Below are positions 9,958 through 20,868 of a DNA stretch of 64,000 nt, piece by piece. The DNA is from Pseudomonas sp. UFMG81. Its GTDB lineage: Bacteria; Pseudomonadota; Gammaproteobacteria; Pseudomonadales; Pseudomonadaceae. Made by a program: the position numbers and the translations under genes. The DNA is taken from NCBI RefSeq assembly GCF_015354575.1, contig NZ_JACAFQ010000007.1, forward strand, positions 62,001 to 126,000. The letters are read 5' to 3'. Positions within the stretch are counted from its first letter, which is position 1, and each line of letters opens with the position of its first letter. A model generated the notes under the pieces. The model was not told the origin of the DNA. It saw only the letters and a list, made by a program, of their open reading frames with translations, and did not search any database.

Positions 9958-10108
9958 GGGCGTTTCACCTGGGGATGTTAAAGAGGAAAGCCGCATAGTC
10001 TATCAGAATTCCGCGACGGCAGAAGGGTGAGATGCGCATTCGTGGCGTTACGCCCGTCGGTTCTGTAAGATCGATTGCCCCTTCCTCTGTATCCGTGAGC
10101 TCAACACC

Positions 10109-10879
10109 TTGTTGCAGAATATTCGTGTTGTTCTGGTCAATACCAGCCACCCCGGCAACATCGGCGGCGCTGCGCGTGCCATGAAAAACATGGGCCTGTC
10201 GCGCCTGGTGCTGGTGCAGCCAAAAGAGTTCCCGTCTGGCGATGCCACCGCGCGCGCCTCGGGCGCCGACGACATCCTGGCCAACGTCCAGGTCGTCGAC
10301 AGCCTCGAAGACGCGCTGGTCGGTTGCAGCCTGGTCATGGGCACCAGCGCCCGTGAACGCAGCATCCCCTGGCCGCTGATCGACCCGCGCGAGTGCGGGG
10401 CCAAGGCCGTGGAGCACGCCCGTGGCGGCGAAGAGATCGCCCTGGTGTTCGGCCGCGAACACGCCGGTCTGACCAACGAAGAACTGCAACGATGTCACTT
10501 CCACGTGCACATTCCTTCGAACCCCGACTTCAGTTCGCTGAATTTGGCTGCCGCTGTCCAGGTGCTCGCCTATGAGGTGCGCATGGCCTGGCTAGCCGCC
10601 GAGGGCGAGCCCTCGAAAGTCGAGAAGTTCGATGCCAACTCGCTGCGCAGCAACGAGCTGGCGACCATGGACGAAATGGAGCTGTTCTACGAGCACCTGG
10701 AGAAGACGCTCGTGGACATCGGCTTCCTCGACCCCGAGAAGCCCAAGCACCTGATGCCGCGCCTGCGCCGGCTGTATGGGCGCAGCTCGGTCAATCGTTC
10801 GGAAATGAGCATTTTGCGCGGCATCCTCACCGAGACCCAGAAAGTCGTCCGGGGCGAGCCGCATAAACGGAAGGACTGA
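10109..10879 (+). CDS. trmJ: tRNA (cytidine/uridine-2'-O-)-methyltransferase TrmJ
   Basis: TrmJ is a SPOUT-class methyltransferase that modifies the ribose of tRNA position 32. The 256-residue product has an N-terminal SpoU domain with VVLVNTSHPGNIGGAARAMK, LVMGTSARER, the SAM-knot region ALVFGREHAGLTNEEL, and HVHIPSNPDFSSLNLAAAVQ, then a helical C-terminal extension. The only start in frame with this text is TTG (10109, or the adjacent TTG at 10112). Weak initiation is therefore expected. cysE starts three bases after its stop, so the two are co-transcribed. Confidence 0.93.
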   Translation: MLQNIRVVLVNTSHPGNIGGAARAMKNMGLSRLVLVQPKEFPSGDATARASGADDILANVQVVDSLEDALVGCSLVMGTSARERSIPWPLIDPRECGAKAVEHARGGEEIALVFGREHAGLTNEELQRCHFHVHIPSNPDFSSLNLAAAVQVLAYEVRMAWLAAEGEPSKVEKFDANSLRSNELATMDEMELFYEHLEKTLVDIGFLDPEKPKHLMPRLRRLYGRSSVNRSEMSILRGILTETQKVVRGEPHKRKD

Positions 10880-10882
10880 AAG

Positions 10883-11671
10883 ATGTTCGAGCGTCTGCGT
10901 GAAGATATCCAGAGCGTTTTCCATCGTGACCCGGCGGCGCGCAACGCCTTTGAAGTACTGACCTGCTACCCGGGCATGCATGCCATCTGGCTGCACCGCC
11001 TGGGCAACGCATTGTGGAAGCGTGACTTCAAATGGCTGGCGCGCCTGGTGTCGAACTTCGGTCGCTGGATGACCGGTATCGAGATCCATCCCGGCGCGAC
11101 TATCGGCCGGCGCTTCTTCATCGACCATGGCATGGGCATCGTCATTGGCGAGACCGCCGAGATCGGTGACGACGTCACGCTGTACCAGGGTGTGACGTTG
11201 GGCGGCACCAGCTGGAACAAAGGCAAGCGTCATCCGACCCTGGAAAACGGCGTGGTGGTGGGGGCGGGTGCGAAAGTGCTGGGCCCGTTCACCGTCGGCG
11301 CTGGCGCCAAGATCGGCTCCAATGCCGTGGTGACCAAGGCGGTGCCGGCCGGTGCCACCGCGGTGGGCATTCCCGGGCGGATCATCGTTAAGAGCGAGGA
11401 TGATGCCGTCGAAGCCAAGCGCAAGGCCATGGCCGAGAAGATCGGCTTCGACGCCTACGGTGTCAGCGGCGACATGCCCGACCCGGTGGCTCGCGCCATC
11501 GGCCAGATGCTCGACCACCTGCAGGCAGTCGACGAGCGCCTGGAGGGGATGTGTGGGGCGCTGACCAGGATGGGCAGTGACTACTGTGCCAAGGACCTGC
11601 CGGCGCTGCCCGACGACGATTTCGCCGAGGCCTGCGCCAAAGCCAAGCAAGGCGACACCCAGGCGCACTGA
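10883..11671 (+). CDS. cysE: Serine O-acetyltransferase CysE
   Basis: CysE makes O-acetylserine, the carbon acceptor for cysteine synthesis. The 262-residue protein has the SATase N-terminal helical part ([20 protein letters not shown]) and a left-handed beta-helix of hexapeptides: [79 protein letters not shown]. The substrate region [13 protein letters not shown] is intact. It ends in an extended charged tail. Position directly before isc fits, since cysteine is the sulfur donor for IscS, though a hairpin and a new promoter separate them. Confidence 0.95.
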   Translation: MFERLREDIQSVFHRDPAARNAFEVLTCYPGMHAIWLHRLGNALWKRDFKWLARLVSNFGRWMTGIEIHPGATIGRRFFIDHGMGIVIGETAEIGDDVTLYQGVTLGGTSWNKGKRHPTLENGVVVGAGAKVLGPFTVGAGAKIGSNAVVTKAVPAGATAVGIPGRIIVKSEDDAVEAKRKAMAEKIGFDAYGVSGDMPDPVARAIGQMLDHLQAVDERLEGMCGALTRMGSDYCAKDLPALPDDDFAEACAKAKQGDTQAH

Positions 11672-11686
11672 TCGCGCCGGCCCGAC

Positions 11687-11714
11687 ACAAGGGGCGTGTG
11701 CTCACGCCCCTTGT
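11687..11714 (+). terminator. Hairpin after cysE
   Basis: ACAAGGGGCGTG, loop TGCT, CACGCCCCTTGT form a perfect 12-bp stem 15 bases after the cysE stop. No T-run follows, so termination would be imperfect. Confidence 0.55.
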
Positions 11715-11769
11715 CTGCTACACTCGCGGCCGCCTCCCGCATGCATACCCGACTAAAGCACTAGGTCTT

Positions 11770-11802
11770 ATAGTTGACTTAAATGCTCGGGAATCGCATA
11801 CT
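11770..11802 (+). promoter_or_regulatory. isc promoter with IscR type 1 operator
   Basis: TTGACT (11774-11779), a 17-base spacer and CATACT (11797-11802) form a sigma-70 promoter 38 bases before iscR. Overlapping its -35 box is ATAGTTGACTTAAATGCTCG plus GGAAT (11770-11794), which fits the partly palindromic type 1 IscR site (ATASYYGACT...AGTCRRSTAT) well in the left half and in most right-half positions. [2Fe-2S]-IscR bound here would block RNA polymerase, the known autorepression circuit. Confidence 0.8.
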
Positions 11803-11839
11803 CGCACACATCCTGTAACTCCCGTGGTACCCATACGCC

Positions 11840-12331
11840 ATGCGACTGACTACCAAAGGCCGATACGCCGTGACCGCCATGCTCGACCTGGCGTTGCACG
11901 CGCAGCATGGGCCGGTGTCTTTGGCCGATATTTCCGAGCGCCAGGGCATTTCCCTCTCTTATCTGGAGCAGCTGTTCGCCAAGCTGCGCCGCAGCAGCCT
12001 GGTATCCAGCGTTCGCGGCCCGGGCGGCGGCTACCAGCTGTCGCGGGGCATGGAAACCATCCAGGTGGCCCAGGTCATCGATGCGGTCAACGAATCGGTC
12101 GATGCCACCCGTTGCCAGGGGCTGGGGGATTGCCACGCCGGTGATACCTGCCTGACTCACCACCTGTGGTGCGACCTGAGCCAGCAAATCCACGAATTCC
12201 TCAGCGGCATCAGCCTGGCCGACCTCGTCATGCGCCGTGAGGTGCAGGAAGTCGCCCAGCGTCAGGACCTGCGCCGTGTCGCCGGTCGTACCGCCCAGCT
12301 GGACAAGATTGAGACGTCCGCCGTCGACTGA
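11840..12331 (+). CDS. iscR: Fe-S cluster assembly transcriptional regulator IscR
   Basis: IscR is an Rrf2-family regulator that senses [2Fe-2S] cluster supply and represses the isc operon. The 163-residue protein has the winged-helix start [20 protein letters not shown] and recognition text [20 protein letters not shown]. The cluster ligands are at Cys92, Cys98, Cys104 and His107, the same numbering as in Escherichia coli. The ATG at 11840 has no strong ribosome-binding site. It is first of eight isc genes; the operator found upstream makes autoregulation very likely. Confidence 0.97.
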   Translation: MRLTTKGRYAVTAMLDLALHAQHGPVSLADISERQGISLSYLEQLFAKLRRSSLVSSVRGPGGGYQLSRGMETIQVAQVIDAVNESVDATRCQGLGDCHAGDTCLTHHLWCDLSQQIHEFLSGISLADLVMRREVQEVAQRQDLRRVAGRTAQLDKIETSAVD

Positions 12332-12374
12332 CATGCAGCGATAAGCGGCGCCAACGCCTGATAGGAGATACTCA

Positions 12375-13589
12375 ATGAAGTTGCCGATCTACCTCGATTA
12401 CTCCGCGACCACCCCGGTCGATCCCCGCGTCGCCCAGAAGATGGCCGACTGCCTGCTGGTCGACGGGAACTTCGGTAACCCGGCCTCGCGTTCCCACGTG
12501 TTCGGCTGGAAAGCCGAAGAAGCCGTCGAGAACGGCCGTCGCCAGGTCGCCGAGCTGATCAACGCCGACCCGCGCGAGATCGTCTGGACCAGCGGTGCCA
12601 CCGAGTCCGACAACCTGGCGTTGAAGGGCGTTGCGCACTTCTATCAGACCAAGGGCAAGCACATCATCACCTCCAAGATCGAGCACAAGGCGGTCCTGGA
12701 CACCGCTCGCCAGCTCGAGCGTGAAGGTTTCGAAGTCACCTACCTGGAACCGGGCGAAGACGGCATCGTCACCCCCGCCATGGTCGAAGCCGCCCTGCGC
12801 GACGACACCATCCTGGTCTCGCTGATGCACGTGAACAACGAAGTCGGCTCGATCAACGACATCGCCGCCATCGGTGAACTGACCCGCGCGCGCGGCGTGC
12901 TGTTCCACGTCGATGCCGCACAGTCGGCCGGCAAGGTCGAGATCGACCTGCAAAAGCTGAAAGTCGACCTGATGTCGTTCTCGGCGCACAAGGTCTATGG
13001 CCCCAAGGGTATCGGCGCGCTGTACGTCAGCCGCAAGCCGCGTGTACGCCTGGAAGCCATCATTCACGGCGGTGGCCATGAGCGCGGCATGCGTTCGGGC
13101 ACCCTGCCGACCCACCAGATCGTCGGCATGGGCGAAGCCTTCGCTATTGCCAAGCAGGAAATGGCCAGCGAGAACGCACGCATCAAGGCCCTGAGCGACC
13201 GCTTCTTCAAGCAGGTCTCGGACCTCGAAGAGCTGTACGTCAACGGCAGCCAGACCGCCCGCGTGCCGCACAACCTGAACCTGAGCTTCAACTACGTCGA
13301 AGGCGAGTCGCTGCTGATGTCGCTCAAGGACATCGCCGTTTCGTCCGGTTCGGCCTGCACCTCCGCATCCCTCGAGCCGTCCTACGTCCTGCGCGCCCTG
13401 GGCCGCAACGACGAACTGGCGCACAGCTCGATCCGCTTCTCCTTCGGCCGCTTCACCAGCGAAGAAGAAGTTGACTACGCCGCGCAGAAAGTCTGCGAGG
13501 CGGTGAACAAGCTGCGCGAATTGTCGCCGCTGTGGGACATGTACAAAGACGGCGTCGACATCTCCAAGATCGAGTGGGCCGCCCACTAA
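12375..13589 (+). CDS. iscS: Cysteine desulfurase IscS
   Basis: IscS is a PLP enzyme that removes sulfur from cysteine as a persulfide for Fe-S clusters and tRNA thiolation. The 404-residue product begins [20 protein letters not shown]. It has the PLP lysine at Lys206 ([10 protein letters not shown]) and the catalytic loop cysteine at Cys328 ([17 protein letters not shown]), both at standard positions. ATAGGAGATACTCA before the ATG gives a good ribosome-binding site. It ends in the SKIEWAAH tail typical of IscS, the segment that contacts IscU. Confidence 0.98.
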   Translation: MKLPIYLDYSATTPVDPRVAQKMADCLLVDGNFGNPASRSHVFGWKAEEAVENGRRQVAELINADPREIVWTSGATESDNLALKGVAHFYQTKGKHIITSKIEHKAVLDTARQLEREGFEVTYLEPGEDGIVTPAMVEAALRDDTILVSLMHVNNEVGSINDIAAIGELTRARGVLFHVDAAQSAGKVEIDLQKLKVDLMSFSAHKVYGPKGIGALYVSRKPRVRLEAIIHGGGHERGMRSGTLPTHQIVGMGEAFAIAKQEMASENARIKALSDRFFKQVSDLEELYVNGSQTARVPHNLNLSFNYVEGESLLMSLKDIAVSSGSACTSASLEPSYVLRALGRNDELAHSSIRFSFGRFTSEEEVDYAAQKVCEAVNKLRELSPLWDMYKDGVDISKIEWAAH

Positions 13590-13635
13590 GCAGTCGCCGG
13601 CAAGAGCGGCTCCCTGATGAGGAAGGAATTGCACC

Positions 13636-14022
13636 ATGGCATACAGTGAAAAGGTCATCGACCACTACGAAAACCCACGCAACGTCGGCAAGATGAACGC
13701 CGAGGACCCGGATGTCGGTACCGGCATGGTCGGCGCCCCTGCGTGCGGTGACGTGATGCGTCTGCAGATCAAGGTCAACGAGCAAGGCATCATCGAAGAC
13801 GCCAAGTTCAAGACCTACGGCTGCGGTTCGGCCATCGCCTCCAGCTCCCTCGCCACCGAGTGGATGAAGGGCAAAACGCTCGACGAGGCCGAGACCATCA
13901 AGAACACCCAGCTGGCTGAAGAGCTGGCGCTGCCGCCGGTCAAGATCCACTGCTCCGTGCTCGCCGAAGACGCCATCAAGGCTGCCGTTCGCGACTACAA
14001 GCAGAAGAAAGGCTTGATCTAA
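13636..14022 (+). CDS. iscU: Fe-S cluster scaffold IscU
   Basis: IscU is the scaffold on which [2Fe-2S] and [4Fe-4S] clusters are built. The 128-residue product starts MAYSEKVIDHYENPRNVG. It contains all ligands: Cys37 with Asp39 (GAPACGDV), Cys63 (YGCGSAIASS), and His105-Cys106 (KIHCSVLAE). The LPPVK motif read by the HscA chaperone is at residues 99-103. Spacing of 46 bases after iscS and a GAGGAAGG-type ribosome-binding site fit the standard operon. Confidence 0.98.
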   Translation: MAYSEKVIDHYENPRNVGKMNAEDPDVGTGMVGAPACGDVMRLQIKVNEQGIIEDAKFKTYGCGSAIASSSLATEWMKGKTLDEAETIKNTQLAEELALPPVKIHCSVLAEDAIKAAVRDYKQKKGLI

Positions 14023-14050
14023 GCCGCCTGACGCAAGGTAAGGAGTTCCG

Positions 14051-14374
14051 ATGGCTATCAGCATGACAGAAGCCGCCGCCAACCACATTCGCCGCTCCCT
14101 CGACGGGCGCGGCAAGGGTGAGGGTATTCGCCTGGGCGTGCGCACCACCGGCTGCTCGGGCCTGGCCTACGTGCTGGAGTTCGTCGACGAGCTGGCCGAA
14201 GAAGACCAGGTGTTCGAAAACCATGGCGTGAAGGTCATCATCGACCCGAAAAGCCTGGTGTATCTGGACGGCACCGAGCTGGACTTCGTCAAGGAAGGGT
14301 TGAACGAAGGCTTCAAGTTCAACAACCCCAACGTGCGCGGTGAATGTGGCTGCGGCGAAAGCTTCAACGTTTGA
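14051..14374 (+). CDS. iscA: A-type Fe-S carrier IscA
   Basis: IscA is an A-type carrier that passes clusters or iron to target enzymes. The 107-residue protein has the three family cysteines Cys35 (TTGCSGLAY), Cys99 and Cys101 (GECGCGESF). The start [17 protein letters not shown] matches IscA, and AAGGTAAGGAG precedes the ATG. hscB begins only eight bases after its stop. Confidence 0.97.
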   Translation: MAISMTEAAANHIRRSLDGRGKGEGIRLGVRTTGCSGLAYVLEFVDELAEEDQVFENHGVKVIIDPKSLVYLDGTELDFVKEGLNEGFKFNNPNVRGECGCGESFNV

Positions 14375-14382
14375 GGCTGGCC

Positions 14383-14904
14383 GTGGGTACTCCTTGTCAT
14401 TACGCACTGTTTGACCTGCAACCGAGCTTTCGCCTGGACCTCGACAAACTGGCCACTCGCTACCGCGAGCTGGCCCGCGAGGTCCATCCGGATCGCTTCG
14501 CCGATGCCTCCGAGCGCGAGCAGCGCGTAGCCCTGGAAAAGTCGGCGGCCCTCAACGACGCCTACCAGACCTTGCGCAGCGCACCGCGCCGTGCCCGTTA
14601 CCTGCTGGCCATCGGTGGCCATGAAGTGCCCCAGGAAGTCACCGTGCACGACCCGGGCTTCCTGTTGCAGCAGATGCAGTGGCGCGAAGAGCTCGAAGAG
14701 CTGCAGGACGAAGCCGACCTCGACGGCGTGGCCGTGTTCAAGAAACGGCTCAAGGCCGCCCAGGACACGCTCAACGACGATTTCGCCGCCTGCTGGGATG
14801 TTGCAGCCGAGCGCGAACAGGCCGAGCGCCTGATGCGCCGCATGCAATTCCTCGACAAGCTCGCCCAAGAAGTGCGCCAACTCGAAGAGCGCCTCGACGA
14901 TTAA
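14383..14904 (+). CDS. hscB: Fe-S co-chaperone HscB
   Basis: HscB is the J-domain partner that delivers IscU to HscA. The 173-residue product begins at a GTG (text [16 protein letters not shown]) with GAGG about nine bases upstream. The HPD tripeptide that stimulates the chaperone ATPase is at residues 35-37 ([10 protein letters not shown]). The rest is a three-helix C-terminal domain that binds the scaffold ([17 protein letters not shown]). An open frame further upstream inside iscA is not used. Confidence 0.96.
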   Translation: MGTPCHYALFDLQPSFRLDLDKLATRYRELAREVHPDRFADASEREQRVALEKSAALNDAYQTLRSAPRRARYLLAIGGHEVPQEVTVHDPGFLLQQMQWREELEELQDEADLDGVAVFKKRLKAAQDTLNDDFAACWDVAAEREQAERLMRRMQFLDKLAQEVRQLEERLDD

Positions 14905-14947
14905 CCCCGGCATCGCCCGTGACGACGCCTAAGGTACTCAGATAAGC

Positions 14948-16810
<1,863 letters not shown>

Positions 16811-16813
16811 CCG

Positions 16814-17155
16814 ATGCCGCTGGTGACATTCCTGCCGCATGAAAAATTCTGCCCCGAGGGGCTGACCGTGGAAGTGCCGGCCGGGACCAACATCCTGGAA
16901 CTGGCCCACGACCATCACATCGAGATGGAAAGCGCCTGCGGCGGCGTCAAGGCCTGCACCACCTGCCACTGCATCGTGCGCAAGGGCTTCGACTCGCTCG
17001 AAGAGGCCGACGAGCTGGAAGAAGACATGCTGGACAAGGCGTGGGGCCTGGAAGCGCAGTCGCGCCTGGGCTGCCAGGTGGTGGTGGCCGATGAAGACCT
17101 CACCATCGAGATCCCCAAGTACTCGCTCAACCACGCCGCCGAAGCGCCGCACTGA
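16814..17155 (+). CDS. fdx: ISC [2Fe-2S] ferredoxin
   Basis: This is the adrenodoxin-type ferredoxin that supplies electrons for cluster assembly. The 113-residue product has the cluster loop Cys42, Cys48 and Cys51 (ACGGVKACTTCHC, with an extra Cys53) and the fourth ligand Cys87 (RLGCQVVV). Acidic residues between the loops (EEADELEEDML) form the usual partner-binding face. It overlaps nothing, with iscX ten bases downstream. Confidence 0.97.
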   Translation: MPLVTFLPHEKFCPEGLTVEVPAGTNILELAHDHHIEMESACGGVKACTTCHCIVRKGFDSLEEADELEEDMLDKAWGLEAQSRLGCQVVVADEDLTIEIPKYSLNHAAEAPH

Positions 17156-17165
17156 GGTATTTCGC

Positions 17166-17366
17166 ATGAGCTTGAAATGGATTGATGTACTTGAGATCGC
17201 CATCCAGCTTGCCGAAAGCAAGCCTGAGGTCGATCCTCGTTACGTGAATTTCGTCGATCTGCACCGCTGGGTGCTGGCACTGCCCGAGTTCAGCGACGAT
17301 CCGTCGCGTGGCGGCGAGAAAGTGCTCGAGGCCATCCAGGCGGCCTGGATCGAAGAAGCCGACTGA
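17166..17366 (+). CDS. iscX: Fe-S assembly protein IscX
   Basis: IscX is a small acidic protein that binds IscS and tunes its activity (a frataxin-like role and a possible iron adaptor). The 66-residue product begins MSLKWIDVLEIAIQLAESKP, contains DPRYVNFVDLHRWVLALPEF and ends with the typical AIQAAWIEEAD. The ATG at 17166 follows GAGGTATTTCGC. It is the last gene of the isc operon. Confidence 0.96.
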   Translation: MSLKWIDVLEIAIQLAESKPEVDPRYVNFVDLHRWVLALPEFSDDPSRGGEKVLEAIQAAWIEEAD

Positions 17367-17380
17367 GCGCACGCTGCAGG

Positions 17381-17410
17381 TTAGGCAATCCCCTGGAACC
17401 CGCGTATAAT
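17381..17410 (+). promoter_or_regulatory. ndk promoter
   Basis: A perfect -10 box TATAAT lies at 17405-17410, 45 bases before ndk. A weak -35 candidate TTAGGC is at 17381-17386, giving an 18-base spacer. The -10 box is the loop of a hairpin described in the next entry. Confidence 0.7.
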
Positions 17411-17427
17411 TCGCGGGTTTAATTTTT
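17397..17427 (+). terminator. isc operon terminator-like hairpin overlapping the ndk -10 box
   Basis: AACCCGCG, loop TATAATT, CGCGGGTT form a perfect 8-bp stem followed by TAATTTTT. It begins 30 bases after the iscX stop, so it should end isc transcripts, while its loop is the -10 hexamer of the next gene. Confidence 0.65.
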
Positions 17428-17455
17428 CGCAACACTCATATTTCTGGAGTTTTCC

Positions 17456-17881
17456 ATGGCTGTTCAACGTACTTTCTCGATCATCAAGCCTGACGCCGTC
17501 GCCAAAAACGTCATCGGCAAGATCACCACTCGCTTCGAAGAAGCTGGCCTGAAAATCGTCGCTTCGAAAATCAAGCAGCTGTCCAAGGCCGAAGCCGAAG
17601 GCTTCTACGCCGAGCACAGCGCTCGTGGTTTCTTCGGTGACCTGGTTGCCTTCATGACTTCCGGCCCGGTCGTCGTTCAGGTTCTGGAAGGCGAAAACGC
17701 CATCGCTCTGAACCGTGAGCTGATGGGCGCCACCAACCCTAAAGAAGCTGCTGCCGGCACCATCCGCGCCGACTTCGCCGAGTCGATCGACGCCAACGCC
17801 GTTCACGGTTCGGACTCCGAAGCTGCTGCTGCTCGCGAAATCGCTTACTTCTTCGCTGCTACCGAGGTAACCACTCGCTAA
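17456..17881 (+). CDS. ndk: Nucleoside diphosphate kinase
   Basis: Ndk balances nucleoside triphosphate pools by transferring phosphate through an active-site histidine. The 141-residue product starts [20 protein letters not shown] and has [18 protein letters not shown] and the catalytic [20 protein letters not shown] with His near residue 116. TCTGGAG lies about seven bases before the ATG. Its codon use is strongly biased (GCT, CGT, GGT), unlike its neighbours, which suggests high expression, in keeping with its own consensus -10 box. Confidence 0.98.
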   Translation: MAVQRTFSIIKPDAVAKNVIGKITTRFEEAGLKIVASKIKQLSKAEAEGFYAEHSARGFFGDLVAFMTSGPVVVQVLEGENAIALNRELMGATNPKEAAAGTIRADFAESIDANAVHGSDSEAAAAREIAYFFAATEVTTR

Positions 17882-17909
17882 GCGAAAGCTTACGGGTGAG
17901 GGTGAATCC

Positions 17910-19052
17910 ATGACGACATCTACTGGCAAGATCAACCTGCTGGGGCTGACCCTGGCGGAAATGGAACAGTTCTTCGACTCAATCGGGGAGAAGCGCTTCC
18001 GCGCCGGTCAGGTGATGAAATGGATTCACCATTTTGGCGTCGATGATTTCGCCGCCATGACCAATGTCGGCAAGGTCTTGCGCGAAAAGCTCGAGGCCGT
18101 TGCCGAGATTCGGGGCCCGGAAGTGGTCAGTGAAGACATTTCCGCCGACGGCACCCGTAAATGGGTGGTCCGCGTTGCCTCCGGCAGCTGCGTCGAGACC
18201 GTCTACATCCCCACCGATGACCGCGGTACGCTGTGCGTATCGTCGCAAGCCGGCTGTGCCCTGGACTGCAGCTTCTGCTCCACCGGCAAGCAAGGCTTCA
18301 ACAGCAACCTCACCGCCGCCGAAGTGATCGGCCAGGTGTGGCTTGCGAACAAATCCTTCGGGACCGTCCCCGCCAAGATCGACCGCGCCATCACCAACGT
18401 GGTCATGATGGGCATGGGCGAGCCCTTGCTGAATTTCGATAATGTCATCGCCGCCATGAAGATCATGATGGAAGATCTGGGCTATGGCATCTCCAAACGC
18501 CGCGTCACGCTTTCGACCTCAGGCGTAGTGCCGATGATCGATGAGCTGGCCAAGCACATCGACGTGTCGCTGGCGCTGTCGCTGCACGCCCCCAACGACG
18601 AACTGCGCAACCAGCTGGTACCGATCAACAAGAAGTACCCGCTGAAGATGCTGCTGGAGTCGTGCATGGGCTACATGTCCACGCTCGGCGGCAAGCGTGT
18701 GCTCACCATCGAGTACACCCTGCTCAAGGACGTCAACGACCAGCCCGAGCACGCTGCACAGATGATCGAGCTGCTGCGCGACGTGCCATGCAAGATCAAC
18801 CTGATCCCGTTCAACCCGTTCCCGCGCTCGGGCTACGAGCGGCCGAGCAACAACGCCATCCGTCGCTTCCAGGACCTGCTGCACCACGGCGGCTTCAACG
18901 TCACCACCCGCACCACCCGCGGTGACGACATCGATGCCGCCTGCGGCCAGCTGGTCGGGCAGGTCAACGACCGCACCCGCCGCAGCGAACGCTACATCGC
19001 CGTGCGCCAGCTTGCCGCCGACGAGCCGCAAGACAGCGCCGCGCGCCCCTGA
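17910..19052 (+). CDS. rlmN: Dual-specificity 23S rRNA/tRNA methyltransferase RlmN
   Basis: RlmN is a radical-SAM enzyme that makes 2-methyladenosine at A2503 of 23S rRNA and at A37 of some tRNAs. The 380-residue protein has the radical-SAM cluster motif Cys116-x3-Cys120-x2-Cys123 ([15 protein letters not shown]), the [15 protein letters not shown] motif, and the second catalytic cysteine near 345 (DAACGQLV). The position between the isc/ndk block and pilW is standard in pseudomonads. It depends on the Fe-S machinery encoded just upstream. Confidence 0.97.
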   Translation: MTTSTGKINLLGLTLAEMEQFFDSIGEKRFRAGQVMKWIHHFGVDDFAAMTNVGKVLREKLEAVAEIRGPEVVSEDISADGTRKWVVRVASGSCVETVYIPTDDRGTLCVSSQAGCALDCSFCSTGKQGFNSNLTAAEVIGQVWLANKSFGTVPAKIDRAITNVVMMGMGEPLLNFDNVIAAMKIMMEDLGYGISKRRVTLSTSGVVPMIDELAKHIDVSLALSLHAPNDELRNQLVPINKKYPLKMLLESCMGYMSTLGGKRVLTIEYTLLKDVNDQPEHAAQMIELLRDVPCKINLIPFNPFPRSGYERPSNNAIRRFQDLLHHGGFNVTTRTTRGDDIDAACGQLVGQVNDRTRRSERYIAVRQLAADEPQDSAARP

Positions 19053-19066
19053 CGAGCAGCCGCCCC

Positions 19067-19828
19067 ATGACCCTGCGCGCCGCGCTGTCGATCCTCACGC
19101 TTTCGCTGCTGGCCGGCTGCGTGTCTGGCGGCGCGGGCGATCCCCTGGCATCGCGCCAGGGGCGTGAGGAAGCAGGGCGAGCCTACGTGCAGTTGGGCCT
19201 GGGCTACCTGCAACAAGGCTTGACCCAGCAGGCCAAGGCCCCGCTGGTCAAGGCATTGGCCCTGGACAGCGATGATGCCGACGCTCATGCCGCGCTGGCG
19301 CTGGTGTTCCAGGCCGAGGGCGAACCCGCACTGGCCGACCAGCACTTCAACAAAGCCCTGGCCGCCCGCCCAAACGACACGCGAATCCGCAACAACTACG
19401 GCAGTTTCCTATATGCTCAGGGCCGGTTTGGCGAAGCCCAGGCGATGTTTCGCCAGGCCGCCGCCGATACCCTGTATCCTGAGCGCTCCCGGGTCTACGA
19501 GAACCTTGGCCTGACTGCGCTCAGGCTCGGCCAGGGTGAGCAGGCAAAGGAATATCTGGAGAAGGCCCTGCGGCTCGACCAGCGGCAACCGAGGGCCTTG
19601 CTCGAAATGGCTGAGTTGTCCTACGAAAACAGGCATTATGTGCCGGCCCGGGACTACTACGATCGATTCAGCCAGTTGAGTGACCAGAACGCCCGCAGCC
19701 TGCTGCTGGGCACGCGCCTGGCGCTCGCCCTCGACGAACAGGGCACCGCGGCCCGGCTGGGCCAGCAATTACAACGACTTTATCCCGGTACGCCGGAATA
19801 TCAGCAATACCTGTCGGAGCAACGATGA
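19067..19828 (+). CDS. pilW: Type IV pilus biogenesis/stability lipoprotein PilW (PilF)
   Basis: This is the outer-membrane pilotin that helps the PilQ secretin reach the outer membrane. The 253-residue product has a lipoprotein signal with LLAGC (lipidated Cys18), then at least six TPR units, for example LGYLQQGLTQQAKAPLVKAL, AHAALALVFQAEGEPALADQ, NNYGSFLYAQGRFGEAQAMF and LGLTALRLGQGEQAKEYLEK. It overlaps rodZ by four bases (ATGA). The symbol is PilF in P. aeruginosa and PilW in other species. Confidence 0.93.
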   Translation: MTLRAALSILTLSLLAGCVSGGAGDPLASRQGREEAGRAYVQLGLGYLQQGLTQQAKAPLVKALALDSDDADAHAALALVFQAEGEPALADQHFNKALAARPNDTRIRNNYGSFLYAQGRFGEAQAMFRQAAADTLYPERSRVYENLGLTALRLGQGEQAKEYLEKALRLDQRQPRALLEMAELSYENRHYVPARDYYDRFSQLSDQNARSLLLGTRLALALDEQGTAARLGQQLQRLYPGTPEYQQYLSEQR

Positions 19829-20865
19829 AAGCCGCGCAAACAGAAGTAGCAGCGACTCGCCAGAACCCCGGTGACGTCTTGCGCCAGGCCCGCGAGAAGC
19901 GGGACTGGAGCCAGGCCGAGGTCGCTCGAAAGCTCAACCTCACGGTCTCTTCGCTGAACAACCTGGAAACCGGCGCCTTCGACAAGCTGCCCGGGCACAC
20001 CTTCGCCCGTGGCTACATCCGTGCCTACGCCAAGCTGATGGACATGGACCAGGCCCCACTGGTCGAAGCCTTCGACCAGATCACCGGCACCCACGCCAAG
20101 GGTAGCGAAGTGCACGCGCTCGGCCGTATCGAAGAGCCGGTGCGCCTGTCGCACAACATCCTGCGGGTGGTCAGCCTGGTGCTGCTGGTGGCGGTGGTCG
20201 GCGGCAGCTTCCTCTGGTGGCAGGACAACGGCAGCCTGCGCGGCAAGGACCTGGCCAAGATCGCCCTGGAGCACGTCGAAGTCGAGAGCGCCGACGGCAC
20301 CACGCAGATTCACCCGCTGGACGAGCCGGAAGACCAGGCCGTCAGCGAAGCCCAGCAGCCTCAAAGCGAGGCATTGCCGCTGGAGCCGGCCGCCAGCGAA
20401 GAGGCGCCCGTTACCGCGCCAGCACCGGCCGAGACCGCTAGCACCACCGCACCGGCTCCAGCGCCAGCCGCAACGGTAGCTCCGGTTGCGCCGGTGGCCA
20501 GCACCCCGGTCGTAGCAGCCCCTGCGCCAGCGCCGGTCGCCCCGGTAGTCGTAGCGGCCACGCCAGCTGCGCCAGTGGCCACTACCCAGGCGCCCGCCGC
20601 TGCAAGCGTACCGGCCCCGGCCGGCAGCGCCAACGTTCACATCCAGTTCACCGCCGATTGCTGGACCCAGGTCACCGACGGCAACGGCAAGGTGCTGTTC
20701 AGCGCCATCAAGCGCAAGGGCGACAACCTGGAACTGACCGGCAAGCCACCGTTCTCGGTGCGCCTGGGCTTCGCCCGGGGCGCCCAGGTGAGCTACAACG
20801 GCCAGGCGGTCGATGTTGCCCCGTTCACCAGTGGCGAAACCGCTCGCCTGAAGTTGGGACAGTAA
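19825..20865 (+). CDS. rodZ: Cytoskeleton protein RodZ
   Basis: RodZ links MreB filaments to the cell-wall elongation machinery. The 346-residue product has an N-terminal Cro/CI-type HTH (GDVLRQAREKRDWSQAEVAR, LNLTVSSLNNLETGAFDKLP), one membrane span near residues 111-131 (ILRVVSLVLLVAVVGGSFLW), a long Ala/Pro/Thr/Val-rich periplasmic linker (about residues 180-270), and a C-terminal beta domain (DUF4115: FTADCWTQVTDGNGKVLFSA). The low-complexity linker is the likely source of length variation between strains. Confidence 0.94.
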   Translation: MKAAQTEVAATRQNPGDVLRQAREKRDWSQAEVARKLNLTVSSLNNLETGAFDKLPGHTFARGYIRAYAKLMDMDQAPLVEAFDQITGTHAKGSEVHALGRIEEPVRLSHNILRVVSLVLLVAVVGGSFLWWQDNGSLRGKDLAKIALEHVEVESADGTTQIHPLDEPEDQAVSEAQQPQSEALPLEPAASEEAPVTAPAPAETASTTAPAPAPAATVAPVAPVASTPVVAAPAPAPVAPVVVAATPAAPVATTQAPAAASVPAPAGSANVHIQFTADCWTQVTDGNGKVLFSAIKRKGDNLELTGKPPFSVRLGFARGAQVSYNGQAVDVAPFTSGETARLKLGQ

Positions 20866-20868
20866 GTC

